DNA of 64,000 nt from Pseudomonas monteilii NBRC 103158 = DSM 14164 (GCF_000730605.1 NZ_BBIS01000030.1:62001-126000), one strand, 5' to 3'; numbered from the stretch's first letter, positions 43,376 through 52,576 are shown. Program-made: numbers and translations. Notes: generated by a model not told the origin, from the sequence alone.

Positions 43376-43484
43376 CGGGCAGACTGCAGCGTGCGCATAG
43401 CGCTGCCTCAGGGTAACGCGTAAAAAAATTAAAAGCCTTTAAAAACAATTAGTTGTGTTGAATTTTTGGCGATTTCAAAGCGCC

Positions 43485-43500
43485 TGGCACAGCCGTTGCT
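43485..43500 (+). promoter_or_regulatory. Sigma-54 promoter of phenol hydroxylase operon
   Basis: TGGCAC-N5-TTGCT matches the -24/-12 consensus perfectly, with GG and GC elements correctly spaced. Transcription should start near 43511, about 25 bases before the dmpK start. A second TGGCAC at 43508 has no matching -12 element. Confidence 0.9.
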
Positions 43501-43535
43501 CTAGCCCCTGGCACGTCCAACCAGAGCACCAGCGC

Positions 43536-43793
43536 ATGACTCAAGCCACCACCACCTTCGAGCAAATGCCGCGCTACGTCCGTGTACGTAGCGAGCCGGA
43601 CGCCGCCTTCGTCGAGTTCGACTTTGCCATCGGTTACCCGGACCTGTTCGTCGAACTGGTCCTGCCGCGCACGGCCTTCGCCAGCTTCTGCGCCAGCAAC
43701 CGGGTGCGCCACATGGACGCTGCGATGGCTGCTGCCGTCGATGCCGACATGCGCAAGTGGCGCTATGGCGAAAGCCGCGACGCGGACGAGTAG
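43536..43793 (+). CDS. dmpK: Phenol hydroxylase assembly protein DmpK
   Basis: An 85-residue first gene of the operon. It has the DmpK/PhK features RYVRVRSEPDAAFVEFDFAI and PRTAFASFCASNRV. In strain CF600 DmpK is not part of the turning-over enzyme; it helps assemble active iron-containing oxygenase. The start at 43536 lies about 25 bases after the predicted transcription start. It is followed by dmpL after 55 bases. Confidence 0.93.
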   Translation: MTQATTTFEQMPRYVRVRSEPDAAFVEFDFAIGYPDLFVELVLPRTAFASFCASNRVRHMDAAMAAAVDADMRKWRYGESRDADE

Positions 43794-43848
43794 CGCGCCG
43801 CCTGCTGGCGCATTGCATTCCCACAACAACAAGTACAGGACGCCTTGC

Positions 43849-44844
43849 ATGAGTATCGAGATCAAGACGGCCACGGTCGAGCCGATCCGCCAGACCTTCA
43901 GCCACATCCGCCGCCGTTTCGGTGACAAGCCGGCCAGCCGCTACCAGGAAGCCAGCTTCGACATCGAGGCCGCCACCAACTTCCACTACCGCCCGCTGTG
44001 GCAGCCCGACAAGCTGCTCAACGACCCCAGCCGTACCGCCGTGCAGATGGCTGACTGGTACGCCGTCAGCGACCCGCGCCAGTACTACTACGGCGCCTAC
44101 GTGCAAGCCCGGGCACGCATGCAGGAAAACGCCGAGCACAGCTTCGCCTTCTGCGAAAAGCGCGAGCTGCTGGCCAGCCTGCCGGCCGAAACCCGTGCTT
44201 TGGTCGCGCGCCTGCTGCTGCCGCTGCGCCATGCCGAGCTGGGCGCCAACATGAACAACAGCGGCATTGCCGCCGACGCGTTCGGCACCAGCGTCACCCA
44301 GATGCACATGTTCCACGCCATGGACCGCCTGGCCATTGCCCAGTACCTGTCGCGCATCGGCCTGCTGCTGGAGGACGACGGCCTGGCGTTGTTGGCCGAG
44401 GCCAAGCAGCGCTGGCTGGACGAGCCGGCCTGGCAAGGGCTGCGCCGCTATGTGGAGGACAGCCTGGTGGTGCGTGACTGGTTCGAGCTGAGCCTGGCGC
44501 AGAACCTGGTCAGCGACGGCCTGCTGTATCCGCTGTTGTTCGAACACTTCGATGCGCAGCTGGTGGCCATCGGGGCAGGGCAGCTGGGCATGCTCACCGA
44601 GTTCATGCGCCTGTGGTTTGCCGAAAGCCAGCGCTGGGTCGATGCGCTGGTCAAGACGGCCGCAGCCGAGAGCCCATACAACCGTGAGTTGATCGAAGGC
44701 TGGGTGTGTGAGTGGCGCAGCCGTGCCGTGCAAGCGCTGCTGCCGCTGGCCGAGGCCGGCCCAGGCCGTGACGCGCTGGATGCTTGTGACAGCGCCTTTG
44801 GCGCACGCCTGAAAAAACTTGGCCTCAGTGGAGACGCCGCATGA
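43849..44844 (+). CDS. dmpL: Phenol hydroxylase oxygenase beta subunit DmpL (P1)
   Basis: A 331-residue non-metal subunit of the multicomponent phenol hydroxylase. It is a ferritin-like, all-helical protein related to the alpha subunit but without the iron ligands. Characteristic segments are IRRRFGDKPASRYQEASFD, NFHYRPLWQPDKLLNDPSRT and ADWYAVSDPRQYYYGAYVQ. It forms the (alpha-beta-gamma)2 oxygenase with DmpN and DmpO. It overlaps dmpM by 4 bases. Confidence 0.95.
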   Translation: MSIEIKTATVEPIRQTFSHIRRRFGDKPASRYQEASFDIEAATNFHYRPLWQPDKLLNDPSRTAVQMADWYAVSDPRQYYYGAYVQARARMQENAEHSFAFCEKRELLASLPAETRALVARLLLPLRHAELGANMNNSGIAADAFGTSVTQMHMFHAMDRLAIAQYLSRIGLLLEDDGLALLAEAKQRWLDEPAWQGLRRYVEDSLVVRDWFELSLAQNLVSDGLLYPLLFEHFDAQLVAIGAGQLGMLTEFMRLWFAESQRWVDALVKTAAAESPYNRELIEGWVCEWRSRAVQALLPLAEAGPGRDALDACDSAFGARLKKLGLSGDAA

Positions 44845-45110
44845 CTTCCCTCGTGTACATCGCCTTCCAGGACAACGACAGCGCCCGCTACATCGTCGAG
44901 GCCATCACCCAAGACAACCCGCATGCCCAGGTGCAGCACCAGCCGGCGATGATCCGCGTGCAGGCCGAAGGGCGCCTGGAAATCCACCGCGCCACGGTGG
45001 AAGAAATGATCGGCCGTGAATGGGACGTGCAGGAAATGCTGATCGACGTGATCACCCTCGGCGGCAACGTCGAGGAAGACGAAGACTGCTTCGCCCTGCA
45101 CTGGAACTGA
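44841..45110 (+). CDS. dmpM: Phenol hydroxylase regulatory/effector protein DmpM (P2)
   Basis: An 89-residue cofactorless effector protein of the MmoB/DmpM family. VYIAFQDNDSARYIVEAI, the central RVQAEGRLEIHRATVEEMIG and the C-terminal EMLIDVITLGGNVEEDED are family features. It docks on the oxygenase and tunes substrate access and catalysis at the diiron site. Its start overlaps the dmpL stop (ATGA), keeping the subunits in balance. Confidence 0.95.
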   Translation: MTSLVYIAFQDNDSARYIVEAITQDNPHAQVQHQPAMIRVQAEGRLEIHRATVEEMIGREWDVQEMLIDVITLGGNVEEDEDCFALHWN

Positions 45111-45142
45111 TCCGCACAACGACAAGAACAAGGGAGACCACC

Positions 45143-46657
45143 ATGGCCGCCAAGCGCCTCAACCAGAAAGACAAGTACCGCTGCCTGACCCGCGACCTGG
45201 GCTGGGAGCCAAGCTACCAGAGCAAGGACGCCATCTACCCCTACGAGCGGTTCGAGGGCATCAAGATCACCGACTGGGACAAGTGGGAAGACCCGTTCCG
45301 CCTGACCATGGACGCCTACTGGAAGTACCAGGCCGAAAAAGAGAAGAAGCTGTACGCCATCTTCGATGCCTTCGCCCAGAACAACGGCCACCAGAACATC
45401 TCTGACGCCCGCTACGTGAACGCCCTGAAACTGTTCCTGAGCGGCGTCACCCCGCTGGAGTACCAGGCCTACCAGGGCTTCGCCCGTGTCGGCCGGCACT
45501 TTGGTGGCGCCGGCGCACGGGTGGCCTGCCAGATGCAGGCCATCGACGAGTTGCGCCACGTGCAGACCCAGGTGCACGCCATGAGCCACTACAACAAGCA
45601 CTTCAACGGCCTGCATGACTTCGCCCACATGCACGATCGGGTGTGGTTCCTGTCGGTGCCCAAGTCGTTCTTCGAAGATGCGCGCACAGCCGGCCCGTTC
45701 GAGTTCCTCACCGCCATTTCGTTCTCGTTCGAGTACGTGCTGACCAACCTGTTGTTCGTGCCGTTCATGTCGGGTGCCGCGTTCAACGGTGACATGGCCA
45801 CGGTCACCTTCGGCTTCTCGGCGCAGTCCGACGAAGCCCGGCACATGACCCTGGGCCTGGAGGTGATCAAGTTCCTGCTGGAGCAACACGAGGACAACGT
45901 GCCCATCGTGCAGCGCTGGATCGACAAGTGGTTCTGGCGCGGTTACCGGCTGCTGACCCTGGTCGGGATGATGATGGACTACATGCTGCCCAACAAGGTG
46001 ATGTCCTGGGCCGAAGCCTGGGAGGTGTACTTCGAACAGGCCGGTGGCGCGTTGTTCAAGGACCTGGAACGCTATGGCATCCGCCCGCCGAAGTACGTCG
46101 AGCAGACCACCATCGGCAAGGAACACATCAGCCACCAGGCCTGGTCGATTTTCTACCAGTACAGCCAGGCCACCAACTTCCACACCTGGATCCCCACCGA
46201 CGAGGAGCTGGACTGGCTGTCGGCCAAGTACCCGGACACCTTCGACCGCTACTACCGGCCGCGCTACGAGCATTGGCGCGAGCTGCAGGCGCGCGGCGAG
46301 CGCTTCTACAACCCGACGCTGCCGATGCTGTGCCAGATCTGCCAGATCCCGCTGGCCTTCACCGAGCCGGATGCGCCCACGCAACTGAGCCACCGCAGCC
46401 TGGTGCATGAGGGCGAGCGCTACCACTTCTGCTCCGATGGCTGCTGCGACATCTTTGCCTTCGAGCCGGAAAAGTACGTGCAGGCCTGGCTGCCGGTGCA
46501 TCAGATCCTGCAGGGCAACTGCGGTGGCGGCGATGTCGAGGCGGTGGTGCGCGACTACTACAACATCGACCCCGGGCAGGACAACTTCGAGTACCAGGGT
46601 TCGCCCGAGCACCAGCGCTGGGATGCCTTGCAAGGCACCGGGCGCAAGGCCGGCTGA
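45143..46657 (+). CDS. dmpN: Phenol hydroxylase diiron oxygenase alpha subunit DmpN (P3)
   Basis: A 504-residue catalytic subunit that hydroxylates phenol and methylphenols to catechols using oxygen. All six carboxylate-bridged diiron ligands can be placed: Glu106, Glu136 and His139 (AIDELRH), Glu197, Glu231 and His234 (SDEARH). The C-terminal region has a zinc-ribbon-like pair CQICQIP and CSDGCCDIF, as in DmpN. A ribosome site AGGGAGA precedes the start at 45143. The protein is slightly shorter than CF600 DmpN but with no missing motif. Confidence 0.97.
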   Translation: MAAKRLNQKDKYRCLTRDLGWEPSYQSKDAIYPYERFEGIKITDWDKWEDPFRLTMDAYWKYQAEKEKKLYAIFDAFAQNNGHQNISDARYVNALKLFLSGVTPLEYQAYQGFARVGRHFGGAGARVACQMQAIDELRHVQTQVHAMSHYNKHFNGLHDFAHMHDRVWFLSVPKSFFEDARTAGPFEFLTAISFSFEYVLTNLLFVPFMSGAAFNGDMATVTFGFSAQSDEARHMTLGLEVIKFLLEQHEDNVPIVQRWIDKWFWRGYRLLTLVGMMMDYMLPNKVMSWAEAWEVYFEQAGGALFKDLERYGIRPPKYVEQTTIGKEHISHQAWSIFYQYSQATNFHTWIPTDEELDWLSAKYPDTFDRYYRPRYEHWRELQARGERFYNPTLPMLCQICQIPLAFTEPDAPTQLSHRSLVHEGERYHFCSDGCCDIFAFEPEKYVQAWLPVHQILQGNCGGGDVEAVVRDYYNIDPGQDNFEYQGSPEHQRWDALQGTGRKAG

Positions 46658-46721
46658 GCCACCGAACCACCAGGGCGCCGTTGACGCGCCCTGGCCTTAC
46701 AAGAACAAGAGGAACAACGCC

Positions 46722-47081
46722 ATGCCCGTGACCGCCATTGGCACCTACACTGCCCAGCCCCTTGACCGCCAGGCCAACTTCCACGGCGCCCAGCTGGTGT
46801 ACCTGTGCTGGGAAAACCACCTGCTGTTCTGCGCACCGTTCACCCTGCCGGTGGACCCGGCGCTGCCCTTCGCCGCTTTCATCGAGCAGGTGGTCAAACC
46901 GGCCATTGCCCTGCACCCGGATGCCGCCCAGGTGGACTTCGCCACTGCGCGGTGGCGCCTGGATGAGCAGCCCTTCACGCCCGACCTGGCCCGTGGCCTG
47001 GCGGCCAACGGCATCACCCACAAAAGCCTGCTGCACCTGCATACCCCCGGCCTTGAAGGCCTGGGCGGCAGCCACAACTGA
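46722..47081 (+). CDS. dmpO: Phenol hydroxylase gamma subunit DmpO (P4)
   Basis: A 119-residue small subunit of the oxygenase. Family segments: VTAIGTYTAQPLDRQANFHG, LVYLCWENHLLFCAPFTLP and the C-terminal ANGITHKSLLHLHTPGL. It is required for a stable (alpha-beta-gamma)2 complex. It starts after a GAGGA site and is followed by dmpP after 11 bases. Confidence 0.94.
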   Translation: MPVTAIGTYTAQPLDRQANFHGAQLVYLCWENHLLFCAPFTLPVDPALPFAAFIEQVVKPAIALHPDAAQVDFATARWRLDEQPFTPDLARGLAANGITHKSLLHLHTPGLEGLGGSHN

Positions 47082-47092
47082 GGAGTGCCGCC

Positions 47093-48154
47093 ATGAGCTA
47101 TCAAGTCACCATCGAACCCACTGGTGAACAGATTGAAGTAGAGGAGGGGCAGACCATTCTCGAAGCCGCCCTGCGCCAGGGCGTGTGGCTGCCGTTTGCC
47201 TGCGGCCACGGCACCTGCGCTACCTGCAAGTGCCAGGTACTGGAAGGCGAGGTCGACCTCGGTGCCGCTTCGTCCTTCGCCCTGATGGACATGGAACGCG
47301 ACGAGGGCAAGGTGCTGGCCTGTTGCGCCATCCCGCAGAGCGACCTGGTCATCGAGGCCGACATCGACGTCGACCCGGACTTCGCCGGCCTGCCGGTGCA
47401 GGACTACCACGCCGTAGTCACTCGGCTGGTCGAACTGTCACCGACCATTCGCGGCGTGCACCTGAAACTCGACCGGCCGATGGCCTTCCAGGCCGGGCAG
47501 TATGTGAACCTGCAACTGCCAGGCATTGAAGGCAGTCGCGCATTTTCCCTGGCCAACCCGCCCCAGCAGGCGGATGAGATGGAACTGCATGTGCGCCTGG
47601 TGGAAGGCGGCGTGGCCACGGGGTACATTCACCAGCAGCTCAAGGTGGGCGATGCGCTGGCGCTGTCCGGCCCATACGGGCAGTTTTTCGTGCGCAGCTC
47701 ACAACCGGGCGACCTGATTTTCATCGCTGGCGGCTCGGGGCTTTCCAGCCCGCAGTCGATGATCCTCGACTTGCTGGCCCGTGGCGATACCCGCCGCATC
47801 ACCCTGTTCCAGGGCGCTCGTACCCGTGCCGAGCTGTACAACCGCGAACTGTTCGAAGCGCTGGCTGCCCGCCATGCGAACTTCAGCTATGTGCCAGCCC
47901 TCAGCCAGGCTGCCGAAGACGCGCAGTGGCAAGGTGTGCGCGGTTATGTGCACGACGCGGCCAGGCAGCATTTCGATGGCCGCTTCAACGGCCACAAGGC
48001 TTACCTGTGCGGCCCACCACCCATGATCGATGCGGCCATCACTTGCCTGATGCAGGGCCGACTGTTCGAACGCGACATCTTCATGGAGCGCTTCTACAGC
48101 GCCGCAGACGGTGCCTCCGAAGGCCAGCGTTCGGCCCTGTTCAAACGCATCTGA
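47093..48154 (+). CDS. dmpP: Phenol hydroxylase NADH reductase DmpP (P5)
   Basis: A 353-residue electron-transfer subunit. The N-terminal plant-type ferredoxin domain has [2Fe-2S] cysteines Cys37, Cys42, Cys45 (CGHGTCATC) and Cys77 or Cys78. Then an FAD domain (about 100-200; RAFSLANP) and an NAD domain (about 205-340; GGSGLSSPQSMI and the late CGPPPMIDAAI). It passes electrons from NADH to the diiron centre of DmpN. It is the last of the hydroxylase genes and is followed by a MetA-like gene after 76 bases. Confidence 0.96.
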   Translation: MSYQVTIEPTGEQIEVEEGQTILEAALRQGVWLPFACGHGTCATCKCQVLEGEVDLGAASSFALMDMERDEGKVLACCAIPQSDLVIEADIDVDPDFAGLPVQDYHAVVTRLVELSPTIRGVHLKLDRPMAFQAGQYVNLQLPGIEGSRAFSLANPPQQADEMELHVRLVEGGVATGYIHQQLKVGDALALSGPYGQFFVRSSQPGDLIFIAGGSGLSSPQSMILDLLARGDTRRITLFQGARTRAELYNRELFEALAARHANFSYVPALSQAAEDAQWQGVRGYVHDAARQHFDGRFNGHKAYLCGPPPMIDAAITCLMQGRLFERDIFMERFYSAADGASEGQRSALFKRI

Positions 48155-48230
48155 ACCTTTTGGCGTCTGGCTCCCTGGCCACAGGGGGCTGGCGTGCACC
48201 CGACCGATAACAACAAGAAAGGTTGACCCG

Positions 48231-49130
48231 ATGACCCCGACCCTTGCAAACCTGCTGCGCCTTGCCGTGTGTGCCTCGTTGTTCGGCGCTGCCAACCTGT
48301 CCCATGCCACCGAAGGCGGCGGCACGTCTTACCCGCTCGGTGCCGAAAACTACATGTCCGGCGCCATGCCACCACCGGGTTTTTATGGCCAGCTGTTCGT
48401 CAACCACTACGAAGCCGACAACCTGCGTGGCAACGACGGGCGCAAACTACCGGTGGACTTTCGTGTACGTGCCAACGCCATCGTGCCGCGGTTGATCTGG
48501 GTGAGTGACTACACCGTGCTAGGTGGCAGCCTGGCGTTGCATGCCATCGTGCCGCTGGTGGATGTGAGGGTCTCGCTCAATGGCCAGTCGCAGCACAACA
48601 GCGGCCTGGGCGACGTGATCTTCGGCCCGGCGCTGGGCTTTCACCACAGTGACAAGTTTCACAGCATCCTGGCCTTCGACATGATTGCCCCCACCGGCCG
48701 CTACGACAAGAACGACCTGGCCAACCCCGGGCGCAATTACTGGGTGTTCGAGCCGGTGTATGCGATGAGCTACATCGACCCGGCCGGGCTCAACCTGGAT
48801 GCCAAGGTGATGTACGACTTCAACCGGCGCAACCCGGCCACCGATTACCGCTCGGGGCAGGAGTTTCATGTGGACTATGCCGTGGGATGGGGGCTTGGGA
48901 ATGGCTGGGTGCTGGGGGTAGGGGGGTATTACTATCGGCAGACGACTGACGACCGTCAGGACGGTGAGCGTATCGAAGACAACAAGGGGCGCAGCTTTGC
49001 CATCGGCCCGTCGATCAAGTACAGCGGCAAGGATGGCTGGTTCGTGACGGCGAAGTGGTCTAAGGAAACCGAAGTGCGCAACCGCGCCCAGGGTGATGCT
49101 TACTGGTTGAAGCTGACGCTACCCTTCTGA
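48231..49130 (+). CDS. SphA/MetA-type outer-membrane protein of phenol degradation
   Basis: A 299-residue exported protein with signal peptide ending LSHA. It belongs to the family named phenol degradation protein meta (PF13557): FYGQLFVNHYEADNLRG, FDMIAPTGRYDKNDLANPGRNYW, and SGKDGWFVTAKWSKE. Members are predicted beta-barrels that may let aromatic substrates through the outer membrane. It directly follows dmpP on the same strand and probably shares its transcript, supplying entry for the phenol substrate. The barrel ends in Phe (LKLTLPF). Confidence 0.85.
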   Translation: MTPTLANLLRLAVCASLFGAANLSHATEGGGTSYPLGAENYMSGAMPPPGFYGQLFVNHYEADNLRGNDGRKLPVDFRVRANAIVPRLIWVSDYTVLGGSLALHAIVPLVDVRVSLNGQSQHNSGLGDVIFGPALGFHHSDKFHSILAFDMIAPTGRYDKNDLANPGRNYWVFEPVYAMSYIDPAGLNLDAKVMYDFNRRNPATDYRSGQEFHVDYAVGWGLGNGWVLGVGGYYYRQTTDDRQDGERIEDNKGRSFAIGPSIKYSGKDGWFVTAKWSKETEVRNRAQGDAYWLKLTLPF

Positions 49131-49179
49131 AAATGGGGCCAGTGCAGACATTACAAGGCTGCCTGTACTGGCCGATTCA

Positions 49180-49878
49180 TCAGGCCACATCTACCAGCAC
49201 GATCTCGCTGTCTTCGATGGCGGTCACCCGCAACACTTCTTCCTGCTCGATCGCCACGCCATCACGCGCCTTGGCCCGCAACCCGTTCACCTCCACCAGC
49301 CCCTTGGCCGGCACCAGGTAACCCCGGCGTGCGGCATCGAAGCGGTACTCGGCAGTTTCACCCGCACGCAAGGTAGCAGCCACCAGCCGCGCATCGGTGC
49401 GAATCTGCAGGCTGTCTTCATCGCCCACGCGGCCGCTGGCCAGGGTCACGAAGCCTTCACCACGTTCGCCTTTGGGGAACGGCCGGGTGCCCCACTGCGG
49501 TGCTTCACCGGTGCGCTCCGGCACGATCCAGATCTGGAAGATACGGGTATCGACGTCCTCCAGGTTGTACTCGCTATGCACGATGCCGGTACCGGCGCTC
49601 ATTACCTGCACGTCACCGGCTTCGGTGCGGCCCTTGTTGCCCAGGCTGTCCTGGTGGCTGATCGCGCCTTCACGCACATAGGTGATGATTTCCATGTCGC
49701 GGTGCGGGTGCGGCGGGAAACCGCTGCCGGCTGCGATCAGGTCGTCGTTCCATACCCGCAGGTTGCCCCAGTGCATGCGCGCCGGGTCGTAGTACTCGGC
49801 AAACGAGAAATGGTGGTGGGCGTCGAGCCAGCCATGGTTGGCGTGGCCGAGGCTATCAAACGGTCGCAGTTGCAGCAT
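49180..49878 (-). CDS. Pirin-family protein (quercetinase-like cupin)
   Basis: A 232-residue bicupin of the YhhW/pirin type. The metal site is in FPPHPHRDMEIITYV and GTGIVHSEYN. The family start RPFDSLGHANHGWLDAHHHFSF is exact. Some members oxidise quercetin; others act as redox sensors. It converges on the phenol operon and fills the position where catechol dioxygenase genes would be in CF600-type clusters; no functional link is implied. Confidence 0.92.
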   Translation of the reverse strand: MLQLRPFDSLGHANHGWLDAHHHFSFAEYYDPARMHWGNLRVWNDDLIAAGSGFPPHPHRDMEIITYVREGAISHQDSLGNKGRTEAGDVQVMSAGTGIVHSEYNLEDVDTRIFQIWIVPERTGEAPQWGTRPFPKGERGEGFVTLASGRVGDEDSLQIRTDARLVAATLRAGETAEYRFDAARRGYLVPAKGLVEVNGLRAKARDGVAIEQEEVLRVTAIEDSEIVLVDVA

Positions 49879-50097
49879 GATCGTGCTCCTTGAATCAGTG
49901 GAATGACGCCATGATGCGCTAAAGAAACATCGAAAATAAGCGTAAATATCGGCTTAAAATAATCAGTTTAATAGATGTTAATTCTGCTGGCCTTTCTTCG
50001 CTTCATCGCCTAATCCACTGATCTGCAAGCATTCGCTGGCGATTTTCCGTCGATGCAGCGAACATGCCCGCTGATTTTGTTTTTCAACGGAGTGACC

Positions 50098-52569
50098 GTG
50101 GCCCACGAGCAACCCCAGGCCCCCGCCGACCTTACCCCGCCCGCCCAACTGCCCTGGTTTCGCCGCCTGGTCGCCCGCCTGCTGGGGCGTGGCCTGACCC
50201 GCCTGCAGGCTCAGCACCGCGACTCCTGGTTCCTCGGCCACGCCAGCGGGCAGCGCACGGGCCATGCAGAGGGTGAGCGCGAAGGGTTCGAGCGCGGTCG
50301 GGTGGAAGGCTACGAGGCCGGGCGCCAGGTGCTGGTTATTCGCGATACCCGCCCCGACACCGCCGCCGTGCCTGGCCAGGACGATAACCTGTTCGATGAC
50401 TGGCGCCTGCCATTGACGGCCGAGCTGAAAAAGCGCTTCAAGGCTGATGTGGCCCAGCGTCTGCCCGCCGAGGCCCAGCCCAGTGTCGCGCAATGGAAGC
50501 TGATTTTCAGTGACACGCCCTCCACCTGCGTGGTGGCCGGGGCCGGGGCGGGCAAGTCCACGTCGCTGGTGCTGCGCATTTTGCTGCTGCGCCATTACCT
50601 GGGCTACGAGCTGGACGCGATGACCGTGGTCACGTTTACCCGCGAGTCGCGCAAGGACTTCATCAAGCGCCTGATGCAAGTGTTCGCCCTGTGGCAGATC
50701 AACCTGCAACCGGTGCAGGCACGCGAGCTGGTGCGCACCTTCCATTCGCGCATTCTGCCGCTGGTGCGCAGCCTGCCGGGTTTCGGCCAGGTGCGCGCAT
50801 TCGAGACGCTGGGCAACGAGATGGCCGCCGGGCGTGAGGCCGAGGCCGACAGCAACCCGTTCGACCTTCGACTTAACGATGCCCAGCGCCAGCAACTGAA
50901 CCAGTGCTACAGCAGCTTGCTGGGCGAGAGCCCGCGTTTTGCCGAGCTGGTCGGCCTGTTGCGCAGCGAAGCGTTGCAACTAAAGCCACTGGACCCGAAC
51001 AACCCCGATGTGCAGAAGCGCGCACAGGTAACGCAGCTGGCGGCCCAGCGCGACGAAGAGCTGTGCGATGTGATCGAGGACCTGTGGTTCGCCGCTGGTG
51101 CCTGGCCGATCAAGGGTATCGAACCTTGCCGCGAAACCGTCGACATCCGTGGCAGCCGCTTCCATGTGCATGGCCGGCTGGAAGGCCAGGGGCCTTGGGT
51201 GGTGCTGGGCTTCGACCCCGCAGAAAGTGCCCAGTATCAGCGCCCCGGCGCCAAGCTGGCCGTGCGTGCCGAGTGGGCGGTCAAGCGCACCTTGTTGCAG
51301 GCCTTCTGCGACAGGCCGCTGATCTGGCTGGACAACTACGCCATGGCCCGGCGCCTGGCGGCCTCGCTGGCGGGGGATGCCGTGGCTGGCCCGGGGTTCG
51401 AGTACAAGGTCAAGGGTGAGCTGGCCCCGGCGCCGTTGCTGGATGCCTTTGTCGGCGCGGCCAACTTCATCGAGAACCTTGGCCTGGACGTGAACAACGC
51501 GGTGGCGGCGATGAGCTTCCCGTCGGGCGACAGTGATGCCTTGTTCTTCGAGGCCCTGGCCCTGTACTGGAAAGCCCTGGAGGCGCACCTGCTTGACCAG
51601 TCGCCGCCTGTGATGAGCTACAACCGTATGTTCGCCTTGTTTGGGGAGAACAACCCGGAAAACCTGAAACTGCTGCCCGACCCGCTGCTGCGGCCACTGG
51701 CGCACCTGATGATCGACGAGTTCCAGGACGTGTCGCCGCAGATCGTCAGCTGGCTGCGCGCCAGCCTCGCCGAAATCCGCCGACGCGGCCCGGCCATGCA
51801 CACCGGGCGCCATGCGCAGCATTCGTCGTTGCTGTGCGTGGGGGACGACTGGCAGTCGATTTACGGCTGGCGAGGCAGTTCGCCCAAGTACTTCATGGAG
51901 TTCACCAAGGCCTTCCCGTCGCCGTCCAGCACCCGGGTGATGCTGGTCGACAACTACCGCTGCCAGCAGCAGGTGATCGACGCGGCCGAGCACCTGGTCA
52001 AGGGTACCCCGGCGATTGCCGGCAAGAAAGCCCGGGCCAGTGGCCCGGCAGCCGAACTCCCGGGTTCGCCAGTGAAGGTATTCGACCGTGACGAGGCCGC
52101 CCTGGGCGAAACGCTGATGGAGCACTATCAGCGGGGCGAGACGGTGATGATGCTTTACCGCAAGGGCAGCGACAGGGCCTTGATGAACGAGCACCTGCAA
52201 AGCGTGCTGCACGCCGAAGCCGCATTGCCGGCTGAACAGCGCCGGCTGCGCCAGCTGACCTACCACAGTGCCAAGGGCTTGCAGGCCGATGCGGTGTTCA
52301 TGCTGGGCGACTGCCAGTACCTGACCAGCTCGCCCTACAAAAACCAGGTGTATCGCCAGGCCGGGCTGGGCAAGGCCGGTGATGCCCAACCGTTCGATAC
52401 GGCGCAGAAGGAAGAAGTGCAGCGTCTGGCCTATGTGGCGGTGACCCGTGCGGTGCAGCATTGCTATTGGCATGTGGAGGCCGCCAATGCTGATGCGGCG
52501 GTGGCCTCGCGGGCGTCCAGCCAGGTGGATGGCCGGCAGGCCTTCTTCGAAGACCTGCGCGGGCAGTGA
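50098..52569 (+). CDS. UvrD/Rep-family superfamily 1 helicase with N-terminal Gly repeat
   Basis: An 823-residue helicase. Motif I GAGAGKST, motif II IDEFQD, motif III GDDWQSIYGWRGS, motif IV NYRC, motif V TYHSAKGLQAD and motif VI AYVAVTRAV are all intact, so ATP-driven 3'-5' unwinding is expected. Before them is a ~150-residue extension. In it eight glycines at 47, 51, 55, 59, 63, 67, 71 and 75 form an exact GxxxG series like that of FliH. The start is GTG at 50098 with GGAG 6-7 bases upstream. Branch is nearest to helicase IV/UvrD-like repair enzymes; role unknown. It converges with the NEL gene, 7 bases apart. Confidence 0.88.
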   Translation: MAHEQPQAPADLTPPAQLPWFRRLVARLLGRGLTRLQAQHRDSWFLGHASGQRTGHAEGEREGFERGRVEGYEAGRQVLVIRDTRPDTAAVPGQDDNLFDDWRLPLTAELKKRFKADVAQRLPAEAQPSVAQWKLIFSDTPSTCVVAGAGAGKSTSLVLRILLLRHYLGYELDAMTVVTFTRESRKDFIKRLMQVFALWQINLQPVQARELVRTFHSRILPLVRSLPGFGQVRAFETLGNEMAAGREAEADSNPFDLRLNDAQRQQLNQCYSSLLGESPRFAELVGLLRSEALQLKPLDPNNPDVQKRAQVTQLAAQRDEELCDVIEDLWFAAGAWPIKGIEPCRETVDIRGSRFHVHGRLEGQGPWVVLGFDPAESAQYQRPGAKLAVRAEWAVKRTLLQAFCDRPLIWLDNYAMARRLAASLAGDAVAGPGFEYKVKGELAPAPLLDAFVGAANFIENLGLDVNNAVAAMSFPSGDSDALFFEALALYWKALEAHLLDQSPPVMSYNRMFALFGENNPENLKLLPDPLLRPLAHLMIDEFQDVSPQIVSWLRASLAEIRRRGPAMHTGRHAQHSSLLCVGDDWQSIYGWRGSSPKYFMEFTKAFPSPSSTRVMLVDNYRCQQQVIDAAEHLVKGTPAIAGKKARASGPAAELPGSPVKVFDRDEAALGETLMEHYQRGETVMMLYRKGSDRALMNEHLQSVLHAEAALPAEQRRLRQLTYHSAKGLQADAVFMLGDCQYLTSSPYKNQVYRQAGLGKAGDAQPFDTAQKEEVQRLAYVAVTRAVQHCYWHVEAANADAAVASRASSQVDGRQAFFEDLRGQ

Positions 52570-52576
52570 GAGCCGT

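Noticed and set aside
43420..43470. IHF binding site in the phenol promoter
   Set aside because: The region is AT-rich and well placed, but no segment fits the WATCAANNNNTTR consensus closely enough to report as a site.
44888..46633. 581-codon minus-strand frame
   Set aside because: Antisense to dmpM/dmpN, which carry all six diiron ligands; the antisense product has no recognisable feature.
50980..52473. 497-codon minus-strand frame
   Set aside because: Antisense to the helicase, whose seven motifs are intact.
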